Source: Patella vulgata (lineage: Eukaryota > Mollusca > Gastropoda > Patellidae). From it: a stretch of DNA of 64,000 bases. The position numbers and the translations under genes were made by a program. The stretch is taken from positions 43,015,501 through 43,079,500 of the forward strand of contig NC_065886.2 of assembly GCF_932274485.2 (NCBI RefSeq), written 5' to 3'. The notes below the pieces were generated by a model. That model saw nothing but the letters and a program-made list of their open reading frames with translations. It was not told the DNA's origin and made no database searches. Shown piece by piece: positions 1 through 13,900 of the stretch (position 1 is its first letter; each line of letters opens with the position of its first letter).

Positions 1-3000
1 ATCTTTACTGTTTTCTTTTGTTTTATTATAAATAAAACAATAAATAAATGTTACAAAACCCCAATCAATCTTATTTTATTAATATTAAGCTCTACTTTTG
101 TTTTTATGTTGTTAATACTTAAATTACATTACAGTAAGATCTAACAACTTTTAAGAAGTTTGTATTCAACTGACTTGACCACATCATTTAGCCAATGGAA
201 AGATGCTTTTACACTTAGCCATCATGTTTTAGCCCATCAGATTATAAAGAGAACAGATAACCAGTAAAAGAAGTAGACAGATCCTATGTAGAGTAGACCA
301 ACATCGAAGTCAGGCCAAATTATAGACATAATTAATAAAGGTTGCCTATAGTATAAATTTGCACTTTAAAATCATTCAAAATAAATTTCCTAATTCAGGT
401 ATTCAGTTCCCAGGAAGTGATAAGAAAAATTTGAATTGTGAGAGCAAAGTAAACAAAGAACAGGTTAGCAAATTGACACTGATTAATGACTGCCATTATC
501 ACATAATAATGGTGCGGAAACAGGGGGACGGATATTGACGTGATGAGATGAAGGACTTAGCGCCAGAATCAATATTAATGATAAGATAAACTAGAAAGAT
601 GATATGATTATAATATGGTTTGGTTTGAATCTAAAAGTGATTGATGGGGCATGATGCTCCATCACGATTTCGCTTCTCAGTGATTGTATAACATTAACAA
701 AGCCTTGATCATACATTGTACTATTGTTTGCGACAGGAAGTTAAGTTTACTAAACTGTCCGATAACACCATAATCCAGGGACTGATGAGGATAAGTTACT
801 TAAATCCCACAATGCTCAAGTCATAACTTAACTAAAGCAAGCTACATTTATATATATCTTAAAGATTTAACTCCTTGAAAATCAAGAGCCTAAATCCATA
901 ACCATTGATGGGAATTATCGGGGAAAATATATTGTTGATAAACGAATGATATCTTGCGAGATATTTCATGACAAGCTCACTTTAAATATTAGAAATCTTA
1001 AAGCAGGATAATGTTTTCTCATGTGCCATTTGTATTTTCGCTAAAATATCAAAATTTCTCACGGCTTAATACATGATAAATATTAGAAACCTTAAAGCAG
1101 GATAATGTTTTCTCATGTGCCATTTGTATTTTCGCTAAAATATCAAAATTTCTCACGGCTTAATACATGATAAATATCTACTTCCGGGTTGGATTCAATC
1201 AGTTTTAAACTAGGCCAATCAGGTCTCCACACCAATAAATGATGACCGCGTCTTGTTATGCTCGAGCAGCATAGATCAATGAAATTTCAATTCCACATAT
1301 CTTTGTAAATACTGACCGGAATTGCACCATTTTTTGGATCGATATTCCTATCTGAGATTCATCTTTCACAATAAGGCAGGTTGTAAAAGTGACTCCCATT
1401 TCTTAAAAAGTTGCATCTAGACTTTAAATAGATAACCTGTTACAATAAAAAGAATATGAAAACAATATCTTTAATCACTGACTTATAGATATTAAATGTG
1501 AATGGTTTTATTGTTTAACGTAATGTGTTCACATATTTGTCAGAAGGAAAACACAATAGTGTGCCTGTACATGTACATGTCCTTAACTTAAGAACATACT
1601 CATATAAAGTACTGGTAACTAGTGTTATAAGTGATTTAGTCAACTAATTAATTGGTATTAATTTATACTTCCTGTGCTAAATTACTTCAATACAAAAGTA
1701 GGATGAAACCTGATACAAGGCCAATAACTCATCCGGAAACATCTATTTACATGCACCTACTTGATTAATCCATTTCTTGTAAATAACTTCAAAGATTTAA
1801 GATAAAACCAAATTAGAACTTTTGGTCTGTGTAATACATGTACATCAACGTAGATTGAAGGCCCCATTTCTCATGACATTTTAATTATCATAAAATAGTT
1901 ATCAATAATAAAAGAAGCCATTTTTGTTTGTTAGTATCGTACCCCTCAAAGGAAATCAGATTCAAGGCACTATTTCGCACTACATTTTATTCATCAATAA
2001 TAAAAGAAGCCATCTTTGTTTGTATCGTACCCATTGAAGATCAAATCATTTACTTCCATATTCAATTTATATGAATGGCTATGTGTTGTGCTTTTCTAAT
2101 TTATATTATATGCTTTTCAATTCAGATTATTAGATAATAAAAAGTATAATAACTCTTACAACAATGATCTACAAAGTGTGTCTGCACTAGATTACTAACT
2201 GCTATATTATAAGACAAGGTCCACTGATACAATTTTATATATTCATCACATGTAATAACAGTAAACAATAAAACATCAGTTTCGCTTGATCAGTAATAAT
2301 TATCAGTAAAAAATATATATCACTTTATCAGTACTACATACTAAATATTAGATGTCTATTTCAAACAGAATGTCAACAACTGAAATTATTGCTGTCTGAA
2401 ATACTGAATGAATGAAGATTGTAGTAGAGTAATATAAGCAGTATGCTTATTCCCAGATTATCATATACGTACGTAAATCAAACAGTACAATGTAATGAAT
2501 CAAATACAGCATGGGTATAAACTGGAAGAGTTTATTCCCAAAGGCATTTATATAAATCATTTTCACTTTGTCAGTTAAGTCATTTTTTTATATATACGTA
2601 ATCATTACTTATCCTGGTTATTTTGGATTAATCAGTGAACAGTAAAATAGCCCTTGGCTGTGATGCCTATCAACCTGAGATCCTATCAAAAATGTTCCCA
2701 ATTGGGCCCTGCAGTCCCTAAGGCCAGGTTGTAATTTGTAAATAAAAAAAATAACAGAGATTTTAACAAATGATATTGTAACAGTCATGAGAATTTTAAA
2801 GTAGTAAGCCTATCAAGTGTATTATCATCGCGGCCACTATCTTGGCAAATTTATAAATTCTTAAATAGAATCTAAATATAGTATGACTGAAATAAAGCTT
2901 TGCATAATATTATAAAATTCAGCAGATAGACTTTACTTCAATTTCCGAAATTGAAGTCTGTTATTAGAGTTATGGATATTAATACACTGCTAATCAAAAC

Positions 3001-3056
3001 TGGATATTGCTAATCAATTTGCCTGAATTTATCTAATAACTTGATTAGCAGTTATG
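1..3056. other. Upstream sequence, no gene seen
   Basis: AT-rich, no coding exon recognised on either strand. The only clear structure is a 94-bp tandem duplication at 984-1177. Confidence 0.5.
984..1177. repeat. 94-bp tandem duplication
   Basis: Two copies of a segment beginning AAATATTAGAAA and ending near ACATGATAAATAT, 94 bp apart and nearly identical (a single difference noticed, ATCTT versus ACCTT). This points to a recent local duplication. Confidence 0.9.
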
Positions 3057-3057
3057 A

Positions 3058-3296
3058 CCCAGAGTTCACAAAGCATTTTCAGACTTAAGTTAAGAATTTA
3101 CTCAACTTTCAATCACAGTTTATGAGAAATATTTTTGATCAAAAAACACAAAACTTTGCACATAGTTTCTTATTGATGTATTTGATACATTAAAACAACA
3201 AAAGTTTTATAAAGGGCTATATTTTCGTTAAAATAAGGCGAACAATTTTGAGTGAATTCTTAACTTAAGTCTGAGAATGCTTTGTGAACTCGGGGC
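3058..3296. mobile_element. Foldback MITE with about 50-bp inverted ends
   Basis: The left arm CCCAGAGTTCACAAAGCATT... (3058-3108) is the inverted match of the right arm ending ...AATGCTTTGTGAACTCGGGG (3245-3295), with a few differences. The middle is about 135 bp and non-coding. The superfamily is not identifiable. Confidence 0.8.
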
Positions 3297-4104
3297 CAGA
3301 TGATTGACCACTTGACATATTGCCAGTGTTGTGGGCATCTTTCATGCAAGGGTTGAGCACATTATCGACAACGAGTTAGAAATGACAAAAGTTTCTGCAA
3401 AATGGGTGTAATAGCTCTTGTCAGCGGATCAGAGAGACAGAAGCGTGTCAGATTCCTGACTTCCCATGACAATCTGTGGTTTTGAAGCAGATACTGATTA
3501 TTTTTGACCAGATTTGTAACCATGGACGAGACCTGTTTCAGTGTTGCTGAAGAAAATTGCTTCCTGACCGGCATCCAGGACTTGCAACATCGTTGGCATA
3601 AGTGTGTACCCCTCGAAGTATAAATGGAAACAATAAGCTTACAACTTTTCAGCCAGCCATCGTATCTTTACCTCACTATACTAAGTAACATTCATTCAGT
3701 GTCTCAAAACTTTTTGCCAAACAATTTAATTTGAATTCAACCACTCTAGTGATTCTGACACTGTTTAACAATGCATTACCAGTACAGGTACAGCACTGAA
3801 TCCTGTTTTGTCACTCCTTATAATTAAAAGCTTATTGTACAGATTGCCAGCGGGTCCGACTCTATGGGATTCAATTGTCAGATTTACCTACATTAAAAAA
3901 GCGTGGTTAAAACTTGTTCACTCTCCTCTGCCAGACTCTGGCCTGGACAACATTGGTGATATAACAACTATGGTCTATGAGCATTATAATCTGTATAAAC
4001 CTGGACCCAACATGTCATCATCCCATCCATTTGGGAATGTGAACCCCATTCAAAATCGAATTTCATCAACCTATGTGCAACTGTCCAAAGAATGAATGAA
4101 TGAA
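3297..4104. other. No feature recognised
   Basis: Unique-looking AT-rich DNA. Two short open frames (minus at 3362-3574, plus at 3808-4095) show no family motif and no splice context. Confidence 0.4.
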
Positions 4105-4262
4105 AGGAATGAAATGATGTTTAATGGCACTCAGCTCCAACCGGGCTATATTGTGCCAAAATTGTTCAAAGAACAAGCATGCCAAGTTTCATATCAATCA
4201 TCTGCCGCAATATAGCCCGGTTGGTGCTGACGTGCCATAAAACCACATTTAATTTCATTTCA
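4105..4262. repeat. Inverted repeat with CATTT-type ends
   Basis: The left arm (about 4105-4155, containing CCAACCGGGCTATATTG) is inverted at 4206-4262 (CAATATAGCCCGGTTGG...). The outer ends ATTTCATTTC / GAAATGA resemble SINE tails, so it may be two SINE 3' ends joined head to head. Confidence 0.6.
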
Positions 4263-4419
4263 TATCAATCATACTCAAATTGGCAGGGATCTACATGTAC
4301 ATTAATTTTAAGTCTAGGATTTATTTGAAGATCATCGTCCCAAAAACTAGGAAGATTACCAAGTCTATGGAACCAGTTCCTGGTTCACAAAGCTACCAGA
4401 TGCCCACAACACATATCTG

Positions 4420-4715
4420 CATTAAACGATTATATGGCCGATTGAAGGACTGAAAACCCGGACTTTGTTTATTATGGTACTTGACAATCAAGAATATCAA
4501 TTGTATCTATGTTAAACGAAAATATGGCGGCATTCATGGTGACAGCCAATTGAAGGACTGAAAATCAAGACTTGAGACTTTTTTTATTGTGACCATGATG
4601 GTACCTGACAGACTGCCAATCAAGAATATGAATTATGAACTGTATCTATGTTAAACAATAATATGGCAGCATTCACGTTGACAGCCGATTGAAGGATTGA
4701 AAATTGAGACACAAT
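4420..4715. repeat. Diverged tandem repeat, three units
   Basis: The phrase ATTGAAGGA(C/T)TGAAAA recurs near 4442, 4550 and 4689. It is linked to TATCTATGTTAAAC and ATATGGC(G/A)GCATTCA. Units are 108-139 bp and unequal. Confidence 0.6.
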
Positions 4716-5022
4716 TTAGGCCATTTCTTGTCAAAACATCAAAACTTTGCTCAGACTACTCAGAGTCAGAGACAGAATAAAAGACTATGTAAAATAATGG
4801 AGTGGAACAATAAGGATAGTTATTCGTCATCCGTTTTATACAATATAGACCCTGAAATCCTTTTATATTGTCATTTGTAGCTTGGCAGTGTAAACAGACA
4901 CCCTCCTTCATAGCAAAAGGGAAGATAGAGAAATCAACATTTTGTATAGTTGGAAGTAACATACATGTACCTGTGAAGTGTTTCGTATTCTATGAAATTT
5001 TGTATTTTACTAATAGTTACTA

Positions 5023-5418
5023 TTTAAACATACATTATGCAAGAGCTAAATCTGCCAATTGCAGGTTTTTCTTTAGGGCCTGAAATGTTATCTAATTTAT
5101 TAATCAGACATTAATTAACTTATCTAGAACATAATCAACTCTCGATGGCATCGCTAGCCTGCGATATTTACAGGATTAGAACCCGGTCTGCTGCTTCTGA
5201 TTAAATCAAAAATTGGATAATCGAGACTATGTTTTTTATCGTACCGACTTTAATAATGATTATCGAGGCTAGGCCCAAAATTCAATCGCTAATTACTTGT
5301 TTCAGGGTGGATCAATCTGACCGAAATTTTCCGCAAATTGCCTTTACATTATCTAGTCTTTAACTATTATAGTGAGAACTACCAGCTCTTTATCTAATCT
5401 CACATAATGTATCTTTAA
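5023..5418 (+). mobile_element. MITE family P, copy 1
   Basis: A 396-bp non-coding element. It starts TTAAACATACATTATGCAAG and ends CACATAATGTATCTTTAA, i.e. inverted ends with TTAA at both borders. At least eight related copies occur in this window. TTAA borders could be a piggyBac-type target duplication, but no transposase is seen. Confidence 0.85.
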
Positions 5419-6112
5419 GTGTGACTTGTAACAATTGCACTTTTTAGTCTACATGTACTTTGCCGTGGCTTTTTTCTCGCAGAAAAATTCGAAAAAAGTT
5501 CAAATTCAAAATTCATGTATCCGCGACGGAACACCTACATGTATGACAAGAGATTATTAAATAATTACACATAATCGATTCGACACCCATCTTTCTTATG
5601 CCATTTGTTTTTATTTCATTTCTTATACGCAGAGTTGTTTCATTTTACACCTGTATGTTTTATTTATCTATGCTTATATTTTGTTTTCAATCAAATGTTT
5701 GATTTCCCATGCGTATACTTCCTTTACTAGGCCTACATTTCATCCAAAATCCATGTTTTATTTATCACCCTTATATTTCATTTTGCAATCGTATGAACAC
5801 TTTGTATTTTACACTGGTAAGATTATATACATGTACATGTAGGTCCACGTGAGCTTAAGATATGATTGTTTACCCTATTTTTATATAAAAACATTTTGTC
5901 TCACTTCACACATTTTAACATATTTATATGTATCGAATTAACTTTTTTTTCCCACGCAGTGACCTAAAAATCAGAATTAGAATTCCATAGACTTGTCTTA
6001 AAGTATGTTCATTTTTTAGGACAAAGTTAAACTATGTTACCGGGTATGTACATGGTACATGTAGCAATACCTTTTTACCAGACACCATGAAAGGACAGAG
6101 AATAGTGATTTT

Positions 6113-6760
6113 AAAAGATAGGTTGCCAGGCAACAAAACATACTAAGAACTTTTGTCATTAGAGCATTCACAAGGTACAACAAAGTGAAACAAGGGCCAT
6201 AACTCATGGTGTAATTAACGGAAATTGCTGAAGTTCAATAGGCTTCTTCGTTGCACTAATTTAAATGATGCATATCGATTTCAAACAGATCGGATGATAA
6301 CTGTTGTCATTAGAGCGTTCACAAGATTCAAAAAAGTGAAACAGGGGCCATAACTCACTTTGTAATTAACGAAAATTGCTGAAATTCAATAGGATTCTTC
6401 GTTTCACTAATTTAAATGATGCATATCAATTTCAAACAGATCAGATGATAACTGTTGTCATTAGAGCCTTGACAAGATTCAACAAAGTGAAACAAGGGCA
6501 ATAACCCTAGATGTAATTAATGGAAATTGCTGAAATTCCATAGGCTTCTTTTTTTTACTAATTTAAATGATGCATATAAATTTATTGAAATTAAATAGGC
6601 TTCTATATCTCACTAATGCAAACAACATATATCAATATTAATTTCAAAACAATCAGATGACAAATGTAGTCTGTAGAGTGTTCACAAGAAATTTTGGACG
6701 ACGCACGGGGGCGACGGCAATATTATACAACCACATTTCCATGATGTGGGCGTATAAAAA
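6113..6760 (-). mobile_element. Tandem-repeat element with hairpin ends, copy 1 (reverse)
   Basis: Reverse orientation of the element at 12594-13930. It starts at a GGTTGCCAGGCAAC hairpin (6121-6134) and ends at a hairpin containing CCACATTTCCATGATGTGG next to GGCGTATAAAA. Between them are 151-bp tandem units (GTCATTAGAGC at 6155, 6306 and 6457) plus a diverged end unit. Non-coding. Confidence 0.8.
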
Positions 6761-6789
6761 AGGAGTCCAAATAACGAAAACGAATGGCG

Positions 6790-6955
6790 TATAACTCTTT
6801 GCCATGCCGAATGCGAATTACTTTTTCAGTTTGCCATCTGGATTATAGCAAATAATATCCTCTGCAGTATATTTTGTATTATCTATTTTGGAACTATTAT
6901 AAAAGTATGGCCAGCTCTTTGTGTAAGTCTTACATAATGCTTCCCTAATAAGACT
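6790..6955 (+). mobile_element. MITE family P, right-end fragment
   Basis: Matches the right third of family P: TTTGGAACTATTATA, CCAGCTCTTT and CTTACATAATGC. The left part is missing; it abuts the tandem-repeat element. Confidence 0.55.
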
Positions 6956-7755
6956 CACAGATCTATTACTATTAACCATTAGACTTATTACTTAAGAGTT
7001 AGACTTAGTAACTTGACTTAGACTTCATAGAGAATTCTCAGAATTGTATGAGGATTTTTGACGACTAGAGTAGAACTACATTTACATTGTTAACGTCAGT
7101 TATTTCATAGCTTATTCTAGATATTTCAGATCTTCGGAATTAGCTAGTCTAAACTGACAATTGAATATCAATGGTTTTACGTGTGAATGTAGAGCTATAT
7201 AATAGAAAGAAACGAAAAATATTAAAAATAATTTATCTCACCATGTTGATTTGTTGTTTAGTAATGCTTCCGGGCCTGCGCGCAATAGACTTGAAGTGTT
7301 TCCGTTCTGATGACGTAGGGGGATTCCTTGCAATTCTATTGAGATTATTTACTCCCACTGAAGATTAAAACTAATAACTAAATCATATCTGAAAAAAATA
7401 TAATTTTAATGAAGGTTTTCAGTTTTCCAAGAAAAAGATACATTGTAAAAAGTACTTCTGGTTTTTTTACACTTTTCCTCCTCATTATAGTACTAAAAAT
7501 ATTTGTTCAAATTTACAAGGGCGTGAAGCATAAAATAGGAAGAGCCCGAGAAACTCCCTGAATTGGACATTGGCTGGTTATAACGTAGAAGTTTTGTAAT
7601 AGCGATAATATAGCGTGAGTCAAGTTGAGTGGTTTTAATCGAGTTGTCAGCCATGAATTTAAATTCAAAGGATAAGACAAAATGATACGCAAGAAAACGG
7701 GACACATTTCTATTTCTTACGGTCAAGGGATTACCTGTTGAAATTAGTGCAAGTT

Positions 7756-7761
7756 TATAAA
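7756..7761 (+). promoter_or_regulatory. Possible TATA box of the receptor gene
   Basis: A TATAAA lies 77 nt before the proposed start codon. It would place transcription start near 7785 with a leader of about 50 nt. The region is AT-rich, so this may be chance, and a 5' non-coding exon further upstream cannot be excluded. Confidence 0.2.
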
Positions 7762-7837
7762 CTTTTTAAATTTCTAAACAAGGTGTATTGTTAGAAGTGT
7801 TCTTTTGGTAAAAGTAACGGAATCTTATATCTTCACA

Positions 7838-7901
7838 ATGCTGACAACAGTTTTATGTGTTTTAACTTGTGCATTTATATACCAGGTGGGATTAACTCTA
7901 G
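7838..7901 (+). CDS. VEGFR: Receptor exon 1: start codon and signal peptide
   Basis: ATG followed by 20 codons and one extra base reads MLTTVLCVLTCAFIYQVG and then L-T-L, a short hydrophobic secretory signal. It ends in CTAG with a strong GTGAGT donor, leaving phase 1. The next exon begins with two bases that complete a Gly codon (G+GT), so the join is in frame, and the mature Ig1 would follow directly. The start is chosen because the receptor needs a signal peptide and this is the nearest upstream ATG-led hydrophobic frame ending in a phase-1 donor. It is separated from exon 2 by about 33.9 kb. A transcript would be decisive; an alternative first exon remains possible. Confidence 0.72.
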
Positions 7902-10900
7902 GTGAGTAGAATTTGAGCGACAACTTAATAATAATATTAATAATTTCATATCTTTGCCCAAGAAAATAAGCAGGAGCCTGACTTGAACCAGGGAAGACGG
8001 CCGTTAACACACAAGCGTAGTTTAATACTGTGAAACAATGCGTGTGTCGTACTTGACCGTAATCAATGGAGCATATATTTAGTCACGGCTCGTTAAATTT
8101 GTTGATTGAACCGCGACTGACCGGTGATCAGCTGATTGTAGGAATGACGGCCGAAAGATGTTTATTCCATTGTTAATTAACATTGCCTCTACCTTCAATC
8201 CCAGGTACTGCTCATGACAAATGAAGCCATAATAAAGCTGACTATAGTTACCTGGAGGGACTTCAGTCAACCGTAACTTTCAGGTGCATGGCGAACAATT
8301 CCATTATTATATGAAATCTTTTGTTTTTTTTTTTATGAATTTTAAAAAAGAGAAAAGATATCATCTGTGTGGATTTGGTGATTTTTTTTATTTTATCAAT
8401 ATGTTTGAATATTTACCCAAGTGGGCTTTCTGCTTGTAAAATTTGGGGTCTGCAAGTTGTAGTGCCAATGTTGTGCAACAACCGTAACTAAATTATTTCC
8501 CTTTTCAGGGTTTTGAAATTGTTGCTTATATTGCATGTAGAAATGCAACTAATTAATTTCCCTTTTCAGGGTTTTGAAATTGTTGCTTATATTGCATGTA
8601 GAGATGTTCGGTGATCCAATTATTATTATGAACTCAGCAAGGGTGACAGGCTAATACATTTCCAGCTAAAACCCAAACCATACATTTAAATGTTTAAAAA
8701 TTCATTGATGCTTTGTGATCTTATTTTACAGAAAACATAAACCCATAAAGATTAATAAATGTATAGTCTGAAGTCATCTGGAAATTGAACAAATAGGTCC
8801 CATACTCTGATAGCATTTTTTTTTTATACAGACTCATTGACAATCTTTTAATTTATGGTAAATCTTGTATAATATTTTCACATTAGGGAACAGTGGATTC
8901 AAGTGTTCGGGGAGGGCGGGGGGAGTTGAAGGATCCCCCTAAAGTAAATTCAGATATCTTTTTTTTATTCTTATAAATCAAAAAAGTAAAAGTACCTAAA
9001 CCACTAAACCCTGAAAAAAAACCCCAAACATATACTAGGAATCTTTACAAGGTCCTGTATGTATGCATTCATGACAGCACATTAAAGATCTCCCAACAAA
9101 TATTTGGGCAAAATTTCCATTTTTGTACACTGCTAGTTGTCATTTTCCCAGTTGGTGCAGAAAATTAAAAGTATTAAAGTATATTTCATTTATTCACTAC
9201 TTGTTTTTAAGGGTCAAAGGGATGTACAGTAGAATAAATCAAACACAAATATATTGTACATCCTAGATACATGTATAGAGAATCTCCTGTGATGACTTTC
9301 TAATATTCAGAACAAGGGCTGCCAGCCAACCTGTAAAACAAGTGGTAAATTCAACCAATACAAGTGACAAATTATGGTACTATATCTAATATAGAAAATA
9401 ACTTCCGGTAATCTGACTCCAAATACTGTATTAACAGCTTAAATCCAACTGAAACAATAATCTCATTAAGACAATAAAGTTTGTCTTAAAATAATCTTTT
9501 GAAGTTATAATATATGGATAATATTTGACATGGAATTAAAAGGTTGGCCACCCCTGATCTAGAATATTATAGAATATACTTATGTTATATTTTGTCTATG
9601 GAGTTTTGCTTCTTTATCAATTACCTGAAATGTGGATTACAATTAAGGATTACATTCCAAGACTAGAAATTAGTAACTAACAAAATGAGATGCATGATCA
9701 TAATAATTTTAGGAGAATAAAAAATAAAAACAAATAATGATTTAGATTAAAAATATGGATTACATACATTCCAAGACTAGAAATTACTAACAAAAATGGC
9801 TTATTATCATATATTTTTTAAGAATACCCAGTAATGATATACTTTTGTTAATTCATTAATAATATTGAATTAGTATTAACAGGTTGTATGTCTTTCAAGT
9901 AGAAGTATTTGGCCATCTGTACTGACAGTAACTAAATACACTGGTTCTGTCTTTATAAAATATTTATTTCTACAGCGTATAAACTATTAACAGATAAACT
10001 TATCACCTTAAAGTATTTATAACATTACTGCCAGTACCTGTGGTAGAAACATACTTGTAAATTTAGTATGGTATGATACTTCATTTATTTTTCTCATAAA
10101 ACCCATCATGTTAAGACAGATAGCATTTTTGGGGGGATACAAGGGAATGGTTAGAGTACAGTGAAATCAAGATTAGCAAGTACATATACATAATTTATTA
10201 ACTTAACAATGTACATAATAATATGGGTGTCTACTTTCTTTAATAGTTTTTTTGATATGGCTCAGTGAGTATGGTGCTGGATTACTAACCTGGAAGTCCT
10301 GACTTCCATCCTGTTTGTCCAAAATAGCTCCTAGGGATTTTCCAGCCATGTTTCCCCTTGTCAGTGGAGTTGGAGGATGGGGGGGGGGGGAGGAGGGAGG
10401 TCATTTTTTGTAGACATTTTAAAAGTGTACACACTCTATACATGTAAATGAAATGAAATGGGGTTGAATGTAAATACTTTTCTGGACCAACCAGAAAGTG
10501 ATAAAGACAGGCATATGTCATCAGTATGAGGGCAATTTTGTCTGAGCAGCTGCCCTATTACCTATTTTTTTATTTCGATTTCAAACTGCCAGGGAATCTT
10601 TAACATGCTTCCAATGGTACATGTATTCTTGGGACCTTGGTATTTCATGCCATCCGAATGGCTTGACATATTTCACTGCCAGATTGACTGTCCCGTATCA
10701 ATGACAAGGCTAAAAAATCATGAGGAACTATTTTGACCAACAATGGAATCAAGTGCTGGACATCCTGGATAGTGGGTCTGTGCCATGCTCAGGGAGCCAC
10801 TGTCTCTCAGCCTACATACATACAGTGATAATGTACATTTACAGTACCTGTAGTAAGTTAACACAATAAGGACAGTATGCTACAAGTATGAACTTTAGGA

Positions 10901-13900
10901 AATAAAAGTGATATACTGTGACCCTAGAGAGGTCAATGTTATTGGTTAATGAGTAAAACAGGGTCTAGACAACAAGTGTTTGTTATTCTTATCACAGAAT
11001 ATATGATATCTATATAAAAACACACACAGAGTTTCCTTATCTATATTTACTTACAAAATGGTGTTTCACCCATTTTCCTCTTAACTTTTAACTTTTTTAA
11101 AATGGACTAAATATAAAAGTAAATTGGTTTAGATGATAGGATTGCAAAATGGTGTTGCACCCATTTTCCTCCTAAACTTTTTAACTTTGCAAAAATGGAC
11201 TAAATATGAAAAAATCAGTTTAAAAAAATGGGATCTAAATTTCAATAACCTATTTTTTATGCACGTAGAATAAAAGAAAACAATTATAAATCTATAAATG
11301 TAGTTTATTTATGTAAAGAAATTAGTTTTTTGGGTAATCCCAAAATATTTATTTATTTATTTATATATAGAAATATGATTACAAAATATTGAGTAGAACC
11401 AGTTACAGCTGTACATGTAGTATCAAAATAAACTTCCCTTTTTTCAATTTAAATGGTTTTATGGAGTCCACAGAATGGACATGTTTTAGATTTAAAATTA
11501 TTTAAAAGCAGTGGAAAAGATTAAACAAGGTCAGATTGAAGAGGTGGTTATCATGGTTACACAATTAGCAGACACACTTTTCATACACCACAGTACATCT
11601 GATAAATCTACTAGCATTTCTGAAACTAAAGGATGGGTACCATATTGACTTCACATGTACATGAAGGAGTGGTTCACTTCTCTCCACAAATTCTCATTTT
11701 ACTATTTATTGAGAATATTTTCTTAATTGCTCCTCCCATAAACCCAAAATAAATAAATGAATTATATTTTCATAGTTGATAAAGAGTTTATGAATTATTT
11801 AAACAATAGATAAGAATCACAACGTGATGAGTTTGTGGCATTTCTTGTATGTTTTTCAAAACAAAAGAATTATCTGCTATTCTGATTTTTAATAATACTT
11901 GACTCTTGAGCAATTATGTTTTCTGATGTTTTGCCAAGAATTAACTTAACTTATAACATGCATGCTGTAATGAGTATTGTTGTTTATAAATATAGCTGTA
12001 TCATTATGAACACTAATGTTCATTTTTTGGTTTAAAAGTCGATAAGAGTTACAGTGTACAATGTGTATGGGTTTGTTTCTTTCTGTTTCTATCTTTTTGT
12101 TTCCTCCCACTCCCAGATTGTTTATCCATATTGTCCTGTGGGGATGACGGCACAGTGCCCCCCTCAAATATTCGGGCGATTAGAAATTTAGACAAGACAG
12201 CCGCAGTATTTCAGCAATCTATTTAGTCAACTGAACTCATTTTGAACATTAGTGGTGAAATCCAACAAGAATCTCATGACTACCACTTCTATTCCAATCT
12301 ACAGTCAATGTACAATGAACCTCACTGATATCATCAATGTTCGTAATCTTCAAACTAAAACAAGAATCTTTAAGAATATTATTCCAAGTATCAAGAATCT
12401 CATTAAAGAGAATATGGCTCTATGGGTCGAAAAGCATATTAATGTAATATGGATGTGTTAACAAAGTGATTTATATTCAGTTTTAAAAAATATATTGTAA
12501 TTTCTAATCAATTATGTTTGATGAGATGCATAAATATTCCAAATGGAATGACAGTCATTTACACCCACTGAATCCATTACACGTTTTTATACGCCCACAT
12601 TGAAATGTGGTCGTATATTGTCGTCGCCCCCGTCCGTCCGTCCGGCGGTCCGGCGTCCACAATTGCTTGTTGTGGACGCTCTAGAGGCTAAAGTTAATAT
12701 CTGATTGACTTTAAATTTATACACAGTGTTTAAGGTCTTGAGACGAAGAAGCCTATTGATTTTTCAGCGATTTTCGATAATTATTGCCAGAGTTATGGCC
12801 CTTGATCACTTTGAAAATTCTTGTGGATGCTCTAGAGTCCAAAGTTAATATCCAATTGACCTTAAATTTATACACAGTGTTTGAGGTCAGGAGACGAAGA
12901 ATCCTATTGATTTTCAACGATTTCCGATAATTACTGCCAGAGTTATGGCCCTTGATCACTTCAAAAAATCTTGTGGACGCTCTAAAGGCCCAAATTAATA
13001 TCCGATCGACTTTAAATTTATACACAGTGTTTAAGGTCATGGGACGAAGAAGCCTATTGATTTTCAGCGATTTCCGATAATTACTGCTAGAGTTATGGCC
13101 CTTGATCACTTCAAAAAATCTTGTGGATGCTCTAAAGGCCAAATTTAATATCCGATTGACTTTAAATTTATACACAATGTTTAAGGTCATGAGACGAAGA
13201 AACCTATTGATTTTCAACGATTTCCGATAATTACTGCCAGAGTTATGGCCCTTGATCACTTCAAAAAATCTTGTGGATGCTCTAGAGGCTAAAGTTAACA
13301 TCTGATTGCCATTAAATTTATACACAGTGTTTAATGTCATAAGATGATGAAGCCTATTGGTTTTCAGCGATTTCTGATAATTACTGCCAGAGTTATGGCC
13401 CTTGATAACTTTGAAAAATCTTGTGGACGCTCTACAGGCCAAAGTTAATATCCGATTGACTTTCAATTTATACACAGTGTTTAAGGTCATGAGATGAAGA
13501 AGCCTATTGATTTTCAGCGATTTCCGATAATTACTGCCAAAGTTATGGCCCTTGATCACTTTGCAAAATCTTGTGATGCTCTAAAGGCTAAAGTTATAAT
13601 CTGATTGACTTCAGATTGATACACAGAGTTTAAGATCTTGAGACGAACAAGTATATTGATTTTCAATGAATTTTTATGACTTGAACAGTTAAATCCATGA
13701 TATTAAAAGCTTTGCATACAAAACGTTAGCATGGGGCAGAACTTTATAAAAACCAAACAAATTCTAATAGTTTTCTGATAATTACTTCGTGAGTTGTTGC
13801 TCTTAATCAGATTTTAGTGTATTATAAATGTTTCATTACCGAAAAAAGTAAAAATATGTGACAACCTTTGTTGACTGCCCGGACGATTTAGTTGCTGTGG

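Noticed and set aside
7171-7368. Frame with a hydrophobic stretch MLICCLVMLPGL as an alternative signal peptide
   Set aside because: No suitable phase-1 donor follows it, and the 7838 exon has signal, donor and phase together.
12753-13559. A 268-codon open frame on the minus strand with repeated 50-residue units
   Set aside because: It is the translation of a 150-bp tandem repeat whose length is a multiple of three. The repeat is part of a mobile element, and no protein family is recognisable.
12600-13650. Regular array reminiscent of a CRISPR
   Set aside because: Units are contiguous 150-bp repeats without spacers, in an intron-bearing animal genome.
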